The notes: generated by a model from the sequence alone, not told the origin. A stretch of DNA of 64,000 nucleotides from Actinoplanes flavus (GCF_017592555.1 NZ_JAGFNS010000009.1:1-64000); one strand, 5' to 3'; counted from the stretch's first letter, positions 19,901 to 27,664 are shown. Made by a program: numbers and translations.

Positions 19901-22900
19901 GCGCCCTCTCGTTCGATGGCGCTGCGGTCGAGGCGGCTGATGTTTCGATCGCTGATGGCGGCGCCTCGGCATCGGTCGGGGACGACCTGGGCGGGCTCGA
20001 TGATCTTCCCGTCATCAGCGGTGGCGACGAGTCGCCCGAGCTGACCGAGGAGCCGATCACCTTCGCGGCCGTCGAGGACGCCCTCACCCCGACCGACCCG
20101 TTGTCCGCGGACCTGTCCCGCATCGCACCCGGCGAACTGGAACCCGCCGAGCTGGCACCCTCCCTCGACGACGAAGCCGTTCCCGAGCCGGTCGACTCCG
20201 ACGCCATCTGGGCCGAGGTCGAGGCGACCCTGGCCGCCGGAGCGGAGGCCATGAACGTCGAGGTCCCCGTCCTGGAACCGACCTTCGACGAATTCGGTGT
20301 CTCGGCCACGCAGGTGATCCACCCGCCCACCGAGCCAGACGAGGCCGACAAGGCCGACACCTCGGCGACCCAGGTCATCCAACTGCCGCCCACCACCGAA
20401 CCGGCCACCACCTCAGCCGACCCCACCCACGCCCGGCAGGACGACACCTACGCGGCCCCGGCCACCGACCTGCCGCCCACCACCCCAACCGACCCCACCC
20501 ACGCCCGGCAGGACGACACCTCAGCGGCCCCGGCCACCGACCCGTCGCCCACCCCAGCCGACCCCACCCACGACCAGCACGACGACACCTCAGCGGCCCC
20601 GGCCACCGACCCGTCGCCCACCCCAGCCGACCCCACCCACGACCAGCACGACGACACCTCAGTGGCCCCGGCCACCGACCCGTCGCCCACCCCAGCCGAC
20701 CCCACCCACGACCAGCACGACGACACCTCGGCGACCCAGGTCATCCAGCTGGCGGCCGCGATGGAGAAAGCCAGCGAGGAGACGGTTCCCGCCGAGTCGG
20801 ACATTCGGGACGAGACGCCGGTGCTCGGTCGGGCAGCAACCGAGCCGACGACCGAAATGTTCGCCGCGACCCCGGACGCCGCACCCCTCGAGAGCGAGAC
20901 GACACCCGTCACCGCGACCGAGGCTCCGGCGCTGGACCCGTTCTCGTGGCGTTCCGACCCGAGGTTGGCCGACTTCGCCGCGCCGGGTTCCGCATCGTTC
21001 CCCTGGCTGGTCCGCCCCACCGAACCGAGCAGTGCCCCCACCGACCACACCGCGCCCACGGCACCCGGCGACATCGCCGTCCAGGCCGAGGCTCCCGCCG
21101 AAGCCGCCGCGGCTTTCGGATCGCCGGCCACCGCCGGTGCCGCCGACCTCAAAGCTGATACCGGCATTTCAGGCATGGGCGGCTACGGGTCCACGGCCCG
21201 CCCGGACGCCACGCTTCCTCATCCCCTCGCTGACCGGACCGGACAGCGTCGACCGCAGACCCTCGACGACTGGCTGGCCGCCTCACGCCCGCAGTCCCTC
21301 GGCGACCTGCCCACGACCGGCGCACGCCGCCCGGAAACCCTCGACGAGTGGCTGACGACCAGATCGAGCGGAACGCCGGACACCGAGGCCACCACCTCAT
21401 CCCCCGCCGATGCCCCGGACACGCCCTCGACGACCCCTTCCGCGGAAGAACCCAGCGGAGACGCCGAAGCGCCCAACCCGATCGCCGAAGCACCCAGTCG
21501 GGACACCGAAGCGCCCGGTCGGGATGCCGAGGCCGATCTCTCACCTGAACCGACCCGAGTCGCCGAGCCCACCGCTCCGGACACGATCCGGGACAACATC
21601 GACTATTCGCATGAACACGACGAACCCGCGTCGAGCCCCGTGGATCTTCCCGATGCTGGAGGTGCAGTCGCGCGGCCCGAAGCCACCGACGAGAGCCGGA
21701 AGCCTGGGGAAGGCATCGTTCCCGCGAACTCGGAGCCCGTCGCAGCGAAGACCGAATGGGCGACGTCCGAAGACCGCCTCGCGGAGCCCGCGTCGGCCAT
21801 CGTTGCCGGTCAGCAGACGTCCGCCCCCGTGACGGAAAGCCCGGAGCCGGATCACGAGCCGCTCACCGTCGCGGAGCCGACCGCCGCCCCTCAGCCAATG
21901 GCGGAACAGGTCACCCAGCCCGAACCGGCAACGGAACGAATCACCGAGCCCGAACCGGCAACCGAACAGGTCACCGAACCTGAATCGCCGACCGAACAGG
22001 TCACCGAACCTGAATCGCCGACCGAACAGGTCACCGAACCTGAATCGGCAACGGAACGGGTCACTGAGCCTGAATCGATGACGGAAGCGACCGACGAACC
22101 CCGATCGGCGACGGAACAGCTCACCGAGAGGATCTACGAGGCAGAAGCGGCCCACCACAGCGACGGGTCCGACGTCGCGGCAGGTGTGCTCAGTGACGGG
22201 GCGATTCCCGCACGGGCTGAACCCGCCGTCGCGGAGGGAGCCGAACCGACAGTCGCCTCGGAGCAGCTCACGGCTCCCGCACCGCACGCCGCCGAACAGA
22301 TCGACGAGCCGGCCGCGGCCGAGACGAACTCGGCTGGGCAAACCCCCGCAGAAGGGCCGTCCGCCACGATCGGCGAGCCGATCGCGGAGTTCGACTCGGC
22401 CGACAGTCCGGGCCCTGTCGTCGTCGAGGACGCGGCGAACGACAACGCCACGATCCTGATCAGCGAACCGATCGCCGAGTTCAACCCAGCCGACAGCCCG
22501 GACACCCTCGTCATCGAGGACGCAACGAACGACAACAACACGATCCTGATCAGCGAACCGATCGCGCCGATCGAGGAGATCACGGACGTCGAGCCCGCTC
22601 GGCCGAGCATGGCAACCGCGGAATCGGCAGTCGATGGAGGTACCGCTGCCGAAGACGCCGTGACGGATGAGGTGGCCGCAACGCTCGCTGATCAGCACGC
22701 GGTGCTCGACGACTCGCCGGCTTCGAAGGCCGAGGACGCCGAGGTGACCGACGAACCGGCAGCGGAACCGGCGACCCGCGAACCCGTCATGGCAGACGGC
22801 GGCGCAGCGATCATCGCGGAGCCGGCTGGCGAGACCCTTGCTGCCGCCACAGAAGCGGCCGTCGCGGAAGCAGCCGCCGCCGAAGCGCTCAGCGAGGCCC

Positions 22901-23259
22901 TGACGGTCAACCCGGTGATCCCCAGGCAGGGTCGTCGCCCGCAGACGCTCGGCGACCTCCCGGTCGGTGCGTGGCGCGAGGACGGTCAGCCGGCGGGACG
23001 CCGACCGGAGACGCTCGACGACCGGCTTCGCGGGGCCGGGCGGCCGGCCACGCTGGCGGATCACCTCTCCGACCACGGCGGGGCCGCGCGTCGTCCGGCG
23101 AACGCGGGCCCGGCCTGGGTCGCCGTTTCAGGTGAACATCCGTACGATCGGCAGACCCGCCGTCCGGCTTCGCTGGCCGACCATCCGGGACCGGCGCGGT
23201 CCTCTCGGGAGGCCGTCACCGAGGAGCCGGAGTCGGGTTCCGCATCGAGTCCGTCCTGA
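16903..23259 (+). CDS. MMPL/RND-family transporter with giant repetitive tail
   Basis: A GTG start (FAGWGSRVARLRWPVL after it) with an AAAGGGG site gives 2118 residues, about three times the usual 700-750. Residues 1-700 form a normal MMPL transporter: two six-helix halves with large outer loops and the motifs AIDYGLFMVGRFREEQ and STDYEVFLLSRMVEARLRG. Relatives export lipids, siderophores or peptides by proton motive force. From about residue 710 to the end the chain is Asp/Glu/Pro/Ser/Thr/Ala-rich, repetitive, and lacks predicted helices or a recognisable domain, so it is probably a disordered cytosolic tail. The tail is one uninterrupted frame in DNA with weaker codon regularity than the core. 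Substrate and tail role are unknown. Confidence 0.85.
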   Translation: MFAGWGSRVARLRWPVLIVALVAVLGAGVWGFGVFGQLTEGGYHDPNSESGRAAEVITATTEGRSGDVIAVYTPDQGTIDDPELGTRIKDRLAALPKSAVNAQTSYWDQQAPDFAAEDKSSGVAVITLVGSDDAAKMESYADIEDSFTVPGAHVQLAGGIPLGHASSERSTEDLAFAEMVSLPIVLILLLVIFGSLVAASLPVLVGGCAVLGSLGVLHLIALNHEVNSFAVNVASLLGLGMAIDYGLFMVGRFREEQALHPTAEAVRRTVATAGRTVVFSATLLMTALAGLLLFPQGFLKSLAYGGLAAVFLAMLLSLTLLPALLALLGPRVDLIPVRLPFAARTGTGGWQRLATWVLRRPVLVAVPILIALLVLAWPITDARFGENDERQLPAGDPSRVAVETLKADYPQFSADGVQIVVRSANGREPDVEAFTDAAGKITGVAGVTATGGNGEDVVVLTADLDSTDSFSTEARQAVEDLRALPAPAGTETLVGGVTARNVDSVAAIADELPVMIALLVGATLVLMFLAFGSILLPVKAVVMSALSLSATFGVLVWIFQEGHGASLLDVTPTSLEAGIVVLMAAVVFGLSTDYEVFLLSRMVEARLRGATTEEAVTLGLTRTGRVISAAALLLIVVTGAFSLSSISTMRFIGVGMIVALVLDATVVRVLLVPSVLALLGDASWWAPGPLRRLQERAGLAEYAGEEEPTGRHAYRPVLDGTVVSRALPAAPAQAALPSSATGDGMVLDYDAFLEYISEKENGTTPFGFPLPGSTTVALSTSTGTAGASSPDADSAAPPADDPVVGAAASDGGAVEPGDTASPRDAASPSDTISAGDGVSPSDTISAGDGVSPSDTISAGDGVSPSDTVSPGDGISSGDAVVDDDHSLGGPAVGDALSPGNAFTSGDTLSSDDAFTSGDAHSSGNALTSGDAHSSGNALTSGDAHSSGDAFASGDGFSLGGPVVGDAVSPGDAVSATEPTVDAFSLDDPAVDDAHSPGSPGALSFDGAAVEAADVSIADGGASASVGDDLGGLDDLPVISGGDESPELTEEPITFAAVEDALTPTDPLSADLSRIAPGELEPAELAPSLDDEAVPEPVDSDAIWAEVEATLAAGAEAMNVEVPVLEPTFDEFGVSATQVIHPPTEPDEADKADTSATQVIQLPPTTEPATTSADPTHARQDDTYAAPATDLPPTTPTDPTHARQDDTSAAPATDPSPTPADPTHDQHDDTSAAPATDPSPTPADPTHDQHDDTSVAPATDPSPTPADPTHDQHDDTSATQVIQLAAAMEKASEETVPAESDIRDETPVLGRAATEPTTEMFAATPDAAPLESETTPVTATEAPALDPFSWRSDPRLADFAAPGSASFPWLVRPTEPSSAPTDHTAPTAPGDIAVQAEAPAEAAAAFGSPATAGAADLKADTGISGMGGYGSTARPDATLPHPLADRTGQRRPQTLDDWLAASRPQSLGDLPTTGARRPETLDEWLTTRSSGTPDTEATTSSPADAPDTPSTTPSAEEPSGDAEAPNPIAEAPSRDTEAPGRDAEADLSPEPTRVAEPTAPDTIRDNIDYSHEHDEPASSPVDLPDAGGAVARPEATDESRKPGEGIVPANSEPVAAKTEWATSEDRLAEPASAIVAGQQTSAPVTESPEPDHEPLTVAEPTAAPQPMAEQVTQPEPATERITEPEPATEQVTEPESPTEQVTEPESPTEQVTEPESATERVTEPESMTEATDEPRSATEQLTERIYEAEAAHHSDGSDVAAGVLSDGAIPARAEPAVAEGAEPTVASEQLTAPAPHAAEQIDEPAAAETNSAGQTPAEGPSATIGEPIAEFDSADSPGPVVVEDAANDNATILISEPIAEFNPADSPDTLVIEDATNDNNTILISEPIAPIEEITDVEPARPSMATAESAVDGGTAAEDAVTDEVAATLADQHAVLDDSPASKAEDAEVTDEPAAEPATREPVMADGGAAIIAEPAGETLAAATEAAVAEAAAAEALSEALTVNPVIPRQGRRPQTLGDLPVGAWREDGQPAGRRPETLDDRLRGAGRPATLADHLSDHGGAARRPANAGPAWVAVSGEHPYDRQTRRPASLADHPGPARSSREAVTEEPESGSASSPS
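19381..19524 (+). repeat. 36-base coding repeat in the MMPL tail
   Basis: The unit begins TCCCCCAGCGACACCATCTC and recurs at 19381, 19417, 19453 and 19489 (the last diverging at its end). It encodes a 12-residue block SPSDTISAGDGV. The near-identical DNA indicates recent expansion. Confidence 0.9.
19651..19758 (+). repeat. Second 36-base coding repeat in the MMPL tail
   Basis: Units at 19651, 19687 and 19723 begin GGCGACGCCCATTCGTCCGG and encode SGDAHSSGNALT-type blocks. The period equals that of the array at 19381, so the two may share an origin. Confidence 0.85.
20440..20730 (+). repeat. 69-base coding repeat in the MMPL tail
   Basis: Units start at 20512, 20581, 20650 and 20719 with GACGACACCTC and encode a 23-residue block (DDTSAAPATDPSPT then PADPTHDQH). 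A 72-base variant starts at 20440. The middle copies are almost identical. Confidence 0.9.
21901..22140 (+). repeat. 30-base coding repeat in the MMPL tail
   Basis: About eight units of 30 bases (starts 21901, 21931, 21961 and so on) encode variants of TEQVTEPESP. The units at 21961, 21991 and 22021 share long identical stretches. Confidence 0.9.
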
Positions 23260-23704
23260 CGGGCAGGTCCCGGCCGGGCAGGTTGATCTTGTACGGCTGG
23301 CTGTGAGGGCTGTCTCGAACCCTGGAATCAGCACTCACAGCCAGCCGAACGACCCCAGCCGGCCGCCGAAGCTGTCTCCAAGCCCTCGAAACAGCGCTCA
23401 CGGCCAGCCGAACGAAACCGGCTGGCTGTGCGGGCCGTCTCGGACACCTCGAAACAGCGCCCACCGCCAGCCGAACGAAACCGGCTGGCTGTGCGGGCCG
23501 TCTCGGACGCCTTGAGACAGCCCTCACCGGCCAGCTGGAAAATCGGCCACCGCGGAACGGACACGACCACGGGCGGCGGGATGCCCGCGGGCGGCGGACG
23601 CCGTACCAGTGATCGAAGAGTGCTCGCGTGGATGCCGCCGTCGGCCGATAGGAGCGCCGGTAAGTACAGTGCGTGCGGGCAAGGAACCAGAGGGGGACAT
23701 AGGA
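23260..23704. other. Intergenic spacer with hairpin repeat array
   Basis: This 445-base gap between the MMPL and SDR genes holds four hairpin repeats (see 23294-23537), then DNA without a recognisable gene. A purine-rich AGAGGGGGACATAGGA stretch at its right end serves as the SDR ribosome-binding site. No clear promoter was found. Confidence 0.7.
23294..23537. repeat. Four hairpin repeats of about 55 bases (array 1)
   Basis: Units lie at 23294-23347, about 23357-23410, 23419-23473 and 23482-23537, a spacing of about 63 bases. Unit 1 starts CGGCTGGCTGTGAGGGCTGT and ends CAGCACTCACAGCCAGCCG. Its outer arms pair over 13 or more bases (GGCTGGCTGTGAG with CTCACAGCCAGCC). All units keep a central CTGTCTC...TCGAAACAGC-like core. 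The same family recurs at 57851-58082. It looks like a REP-type or small non-autonomous element. Confidence 0.85.
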
Positions 23705-25114
23705 ATGACCGGAGACCCGGGCGCCGTGGGTGTGGATCCGGACCGGCTCGCGGTGTGTCTCGCGGTCCTGGCCGAGGTGGAGGCGTTGTCGCCGGACCAC
23801 CCGGACGCGGTGACCGTGCGGCGGGCGACCGCCGGACTGTTCAAGACGGTGAAGTTGCAGCGGCGGCGGGATCGCCGGCAGGCGGTGCTGGCCGCCGACC
23901 GGGCGGTGACGGAGGCCACGGCCACCGGGGCGCCGGGGCGGATCGACGACGAGACGGCGGGCATTCCGCTGCGCAGCACGGTGCGGGGCGCCACGGCGGG
24001 CGTGTTGAAGCAGGCGCGTGGCTGCTACGTCTGCAAGCAGCGGTTCACCGTGGTGGACGCGTTCTATCACCAGCTCTGCCCGCAGTGCGCCGAGACGAAC
24101 CACGCGAAGCGGGACGCCCGTACCGATCTGACCGGGCGGACGGCGCTGCTCACCGGCGGACGGGCCAAGATCGGCATGTACATCGCGCTGCGCCTGCTGC
24201 GCGACGGCGCGGATCTGACGATCACGACGCGGTTCCCGCATGACGCGGTCCGCCGTTTCACGGCGATGCCGGACAGCGCGGACTGGCTGCACCGGCTGCG
24301 GGTGGTGGGCATCGATCTGCGGGACCCGGCCCAGGTGGTGGGTCTGGCCGAGTCGGTGGCGTCACGCGGGCCGCTGGACATTCTGATCAACAACGCGGCC
24401 CAGACGGTACGGCGTACGGCCGGCTCCTATGCGGCGATCGCCGCCGCCGAGGCCGAGGCACTGCCCGGCGGGAGTCTGCCGGAGCTGGAGTATTTCGGCA
24501 CGGCGGGCGCGTCTCCGGCGGCCGCTCTGACCTCCGGTGTGACCGAGTTGACGCCTCAGCAGATCACCGAGATGGCGCTGACGGCCCGGTCGGTGGCGAT
24601 CGACGCGGGCGGCCTGGTGCCGGACACCACGCCGACGAACAGCTGGAGCGACCGGGTACACGAGGTCGATCCGCTGGAGCTGCTGGAGGTGCAGCTCTGC
24701 AACGTGACGGCGCCGTTCATCCTGGTGAGCAGGCTGCGGCCGGCGATGACGGCGTCGAAGTTCCCGAGACGGTACGTGGTGAACGTCTCGGCCATGGAGG
24801 GGATCTTCGCCCGCGGCTACAAGGGTGCCGGGCATCCGCACACCAACATGGCGAAAGCCGCGCTCAACATGCTGACCCGGACCAGCGCGGAGGACCTGTT
24901 CGCCGACGGGATCCTGATGACCAGCGTCGACACCGGCTGGATCACCGACGAGCGCCCGCATCCGACGAAGATGCGGCTGCACGAGGAGGGTTTCCACGCC
25001 CCGCTCGACCTGGTCGACGGCGCGGCCCGGGTGTACGACCCGATCATCCGCGGTGAGCGTGGTGAGGACGTGTACGGCTGCTTCCTGAAGGACTACGCGC
25101 CGGTCGCCTGGTGA
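23705..25114 (+). CDS. Atypical short-chain dehydrogenase with Cys-rich N-terminal extension
   Basis: The protein has 469 residues, while classical SDRs have about 250. An N-terminal helical region of about 100 residues is followed by a possible metal-binding four-Cys block (CYVCKQ ... CPQC, near residues 107-131). An SDR Rossmann domain follows from about residue 145: TALLTGGRAKIGMYIALRL, then LDILINNAAQTVRRT, then VVNVSAMEG. The catalytic Ser is present, but at the YxxxK position the sequence reads HTNMAKAAL, so Lys remains and Tyr is replaced by Thr. The substrate is unknown and oxidoreductase activity may be altered. The ATG at 23705 has a strong purine-rich site upstream. A bidirectional terminator follows. 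Confidence 0.85.
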   Translation: MTGDPGAVGVDPDRLAVCLAVLAEVEALSPDHPDAVTVRRATAGLFKTVKLQRRRDRRQAVLAADRAVTEATATGAPGRIDDETAGIPLRSTVRGATAGVLKQARGCYVCKQRFTVVDAFYHQLCPQCAETNHAKRDARTDLTGRTALLTGGRAKIGMYIALRLLRDGADLTITTRFPHDAVRRFTAMPDSADWLHRLRVVGIDLRDPAQVVGLAESVASRGPLDILINNAAQTVRRTAGSYAAIAAAEAEALPGGSLPELEYFGTAGASPAAALTSGVTELTPQQITEMALTARSVAIDAGGLVPDTTPTNSWSDRVHEVDPLELLEVQLCNVTAPFILVSRLRPAMTASKFPRRYVVNVSAMEGIFARGYKGAGHPHTNMAKAALNMLTRTSAEDLFADGILMTSVDTGWITDERPHPTKMRLHEEGFHAPLDLVDGAARVYDPIIRGERGEDVYGCFLKDYAPVAW

Positions 25115-25122
25115 CGGTACGC

Positions 25123-25160
25123 CGAACGGGCCGCACCTCGAGAGGGGTGCGGCCCGTTCG
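25123..25160. terminator. Bidirectional hairpin terminator
   Basis: CGAACGGGCCGCACC (25123-25137) pairs perfectly over 15 bases with GGTGCGGCCCGTTCG (25146-25160) around an 8-base loop. It lies between the convergent stops at 25114 and 25166, so it can serve both genes. Confidence 0.9.
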
Positions 25161-25165
25161 CGTGA

Positions 25166-25942
25166 TCACTTGTTCTTGTACTGGCCGTCGATGCTCAATG
25201 CGCCCAGCGGGCTCTTGTGCGTGTCGCGTACCTTGTACACCTTGTCTTGCTTGTCGTACTTATTCGACTTGTAGGCCTTGACGGACTTTACCGACTTGTC
25301 GACCTTGCCTTTTTTGTACCACGGGCCGTCACCGTAAACACCGCCCCCGTAAACATCACCGTCCACGACAGCACCGCCCACGACAGCACCGCCCCCGTAG
25401 GGACCGCGCACGACAGCACCACCCACGACGGCGTCAACGTCCGCGCCGTACCTGAACCCGTTCAGGCCGGCGCCGTACCCGAGGCCGCCCACGCCGTGGC
25501 CGTACCTGAACCCGACGCGGTTATAGAACGGATTGGCGTAGCCGCCCCCGATGCTGTACGTGTTCCCGTACAGGTAGTTCGGGCGGTACGGCCAGTTGCC
25601 TTGCCATCCGTTCCAGCGGTTCCAGCCCCAGTAGCCCCTGTCGATCTGGAGAACCCAGATCCGGCCCCAACGGACATCCCACGCCGGTACGCAGTCGAAG
25701 TCGGTCCACGCGCCGACCCCGGCAACCCAGCGGCCGGCATTGCGGCAGGCCCACAGGTTGTTGTAGACGCCGACGACATAGTCGTTGTTCCAGCCCACAT
25801 CCCAGCCCCAGCCGCTCGCGACGGTCGCGGTACGGGGCGACTGGTCGGCGCCGGGCGCCGCCTGGGCGGGCGCAATTCCGAGCATCGCGCCGGCTGCCAG
25901 GGTCATACCCGCTAGTGCCAACATCCGCTTTGCGTTTTTCAT
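25166..25942 (-). CDS. Secreted Gly/Trp/Tyr-rich low-complexity protein
   Basis: I do not recognise this 258-residue protein. It has a clear signal peptide (MKNAKRMLALAGMTL ... APAQA, cleavage near residue 29). A Trp-rich region (GWGWDVGWNNDYVVGVYNNL, WGWNRWNGWQGNW) contains two Cys (ACRNAG and DCVPAW). A Gly/Tyr/Val-rich middle follows, then a strongly basic tail (YKKGKVDKSVKSVKAYKSNK) ending DGQYKNK. The layout suggests a surface, sheath or wall-associated structural protein; function is not shown. The ATG at 25942 is chosen over a GTG two codons earlier. The Lys-rich end uses more A/T-ending codons than neighbouring genes. Confidence 0.72.
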   Translation of the reverse strand: MKNAKRMLALAGMTLAAGAMLGIAPAQAAPGADQSPRTATVASGWGWDVGWNNDYVVGVYNNLWACRNAGRWVAGVGAWTDFDCVPAWDVRWGRIWVLQIDRGYWGWNRWNGWQGNWPYRPNYLYGNTYSIGGGYANPFYNRVGFRYGHGVGGLGYGAGLNGFRYGADVDAVVGGAVVRGPYGGGAVVGGAVVDGDVYGGGVYGDGPWYKKGKVDKSVKSVKAYKSNKYDKQDKVYKVRDTHKSPLGALSIDGQYKNK

Positions 25943-26187
25943 TGTCACACCTTTTCAGGACAAATCGCCATGACGTGCGTAGCTCATCACGGGGCCCCGA
26001 GGCGAATCTGGCGTTTTCCGGAATGTCGGCCGTTTGGCCGACCCGAAGAGTGGCCGTAAAGGCAGGAACGGAACAGTTGTGTTTAGCTCAAAAATCGCAG
26101 CTGACCAGCGGAAATGCTCTTCTCACGGCAGTCCGCCCGCTTACCTGGCGGCCACTGCAAAACGTCGCGCCGATGACGCTAAAACGG

Positions 26188-27531
26188 TCATTCGGGAACA
26201 AAATCGGCATCATCTCCATCGGGCAGAGCCCGGTACGCGGGACGCAGCACCTCGACAATCGCGCGGCCATGATGGGCAAGCCCCGGAGCATCCAACTGAT
26301 CGAGAAGAGCATCCGGCCGCAGACCCCCCTCCCGCCGTCCCGTCCCCGCCCCACTCACCCCAGGGGCACCCGACCCCGATCCGCTCGACCCGCGCCCACG
26401 CCCACGAGCCCCAGACTCGCCCGGCGTACGTCCACTCGCCTCAGAGCCACCCGGCCCACGCCCACGCGCCCCAAACTCAGCCGGCTCATGTTCACTAGCC
26501 TCACCCTCGCCCGGCGCATGTCCACTCGCCCCAAAAGCACCGGGCCCACGCCCATCGGCCTCGGACCCGCTCGGCCCACCCGGCCAACGCTCACCGGCCT
26601 CGAACTTGCCCGGCGCATGTCCACTCGCCCCAGAGGCACCGGGCCCACGCCCACTCGGCTCAGACTCACCAGGCCCGGTTTCGCCAGGCGCCGGCCGCCC
26701 CCAGAAGGCGACCGGATCGGCGGCCGCCGCCCAGACGTCCCCCGCGCCGCCATCCGCCTCCGAAGCATGTGCCCGGCCCCCGGCCGAGCCGGAGCCACGC
26801 GCCGCACCACCGCCCCGACCAGAGGTTTCCGCCGCTTCATCGGCCGATTCGAAAGCGCCCGCCGCACCGGCGGCCGAACCGGAAGCACCCGCCACGCCGC
26901 CGGCCGAGCCGAATGTTTCCGCCGGACCGCCGGCCGGACCGCCGGGCGGGGCGGGAGTGCCCACCCCGGCGAGACCGGCCGAACCTCCGCGCGCGCCCGG
27001 CCCGGTCGCGTCGACGACCGCCGCCTCGCGCAGGCGCCGCAAGCGCATCAAGAGCTCGTCGCGTGGCCGGCCCCGCCAGGTGAACACCTCGAACGGGTCG
27101 GCCTCGAAGGCACGGGCCAGGGCGTAGCAGGTGGCGGCCAGGTGGGCGCACGGCATCGGCCAGCGCTCGCACGTGCAGTCCATCGCCACCTCGTCCAGCG
27201 ACAGCGGCAGCAGGCTCAGCCCGGCGCCGGCGAAGACGGCCTCGATCCCGGCGGGCATCCGCCCGTCGAGCAGGTCGGCCACGAACCGCGCCTCGGCGAC
27301 CAGTGCCGTCTCCACCCGTGCCCATTCGGACGCGCCGAAGGCGGCGACCGCGATCCGGGCCCGGAAGGCGACCGGATCATCCGGCCCACGGACCAGGGCG
27401 ACGACCAGGCTGCCGGAGACGGTGAGGCTGCGCACGTGCCCGGCCCGCTCGTCACGGCGCCCGCGAGCGAAGGTCGGCCCCATCCTCAGCGCCTCGAACA
27501 TGCCGAGGAAGGCCAACGGGAACTCAGCCAC
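26188..27531 (-). CDS. SWIM zinc-finger protein paired with SNF2 helicase
   Basis: The 447-residue protein starts at a GTG with a GGAGGTG site seven bases upstream; longer frames would run into the upstream spacer repeats. A conserved N-terminal domain contains the SWIM zinc motif CTCERWPMPCAHL (CxCx(n)CxH, about residues 118-130) followed by FEVFTWRGRPRDELL. A Gly/Ala/Ser/Pro-rich linker of about 230 residues comes next, and the protein ends with a conserved-looking stretch RPDALLDQLDAPGLAHHG. In actinobacteria such SWIM proteins are usually encoded beside the SNF2-family ATPase found here just upstream, suggesting a joint nucleic-acid role. The linker is built from short repeats (GASGHAPGE-like) and is unusually long. 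Confidence 0.85.
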   Translation of the reverse strand: MAEFPLAFLGMFEALRMGPTFARGRRDERAGHVRSLTVSGSLVVALVRGPDDPVAFRARIAVAAFGASEWARVETALVAEARFVADLLDGRMPAGIEAVFAGAGLSLLPLSLDEVAMDCTCERWPMPCAHLAATCYALARAFEADPFEVFTWRGRPRDELLMRLRRLREAAVVDATGPGARGGSAGLAGVGTPAPPGGPAGGPAETFGSAGGVAGASGSAAGAAGAFESADEAAETSGRGGGAARGSGSAGGRAHASEADGGAGDVWAAAADPVAFWGRPAPGETGPGESEPSGRGPGASGASGHAPGKFEAGERWPGGPSGSEADGRGPGAFGASGHAPGEGEASEHEPAEFGARGRGPGGSEASGRTPGESGARGRGRGSSGSGSGAPGVSGAGTGRREGGLRPDALLDQLDAPGLAHHGRAIVEVLRPAYRALPDGDDADFVPE

Positions 27532-27540
27532 CGAGCACCT

Positions 27541-27664
27541 CCACCCGCGAGGAGCCGCCACACCCAAGGTCAGCCACCGCACACCCCACCCACGACGAGC
27601 CGCCACACCCGAGATCAGCCACCGCACACCCCAACCCACGACGAGCCGCCACACCCGAGGTCAG
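27541..27664. repeat. 45/46-base tandem repeat between SNF2 and SWIM genes
   Basis: The core AGCCGCCACACCC starts at 27553, 27598 and 27644, followed by GAG(A/G)TCAG and, in the first two, CCACCGCACACCCCA. The array of about 2.7 copies fills the spacer and abuts the SNF2 stop codon at 27661. Confidence 0.8.

Noticed and set aside
19381..22140. CRISPR-like regular repeats
   Set aside because: The repeats are directly tandem, have periods divisible by three, lack spacers and continue the open frame of the MMPL gene.
26025..26042. GTCGGCC/GGCCGAC hairpin as terminator of the SWIM gene
   Set aside because: It lies about 145 bases beyond the stop and has only seven paired bases; too weak to annotate.
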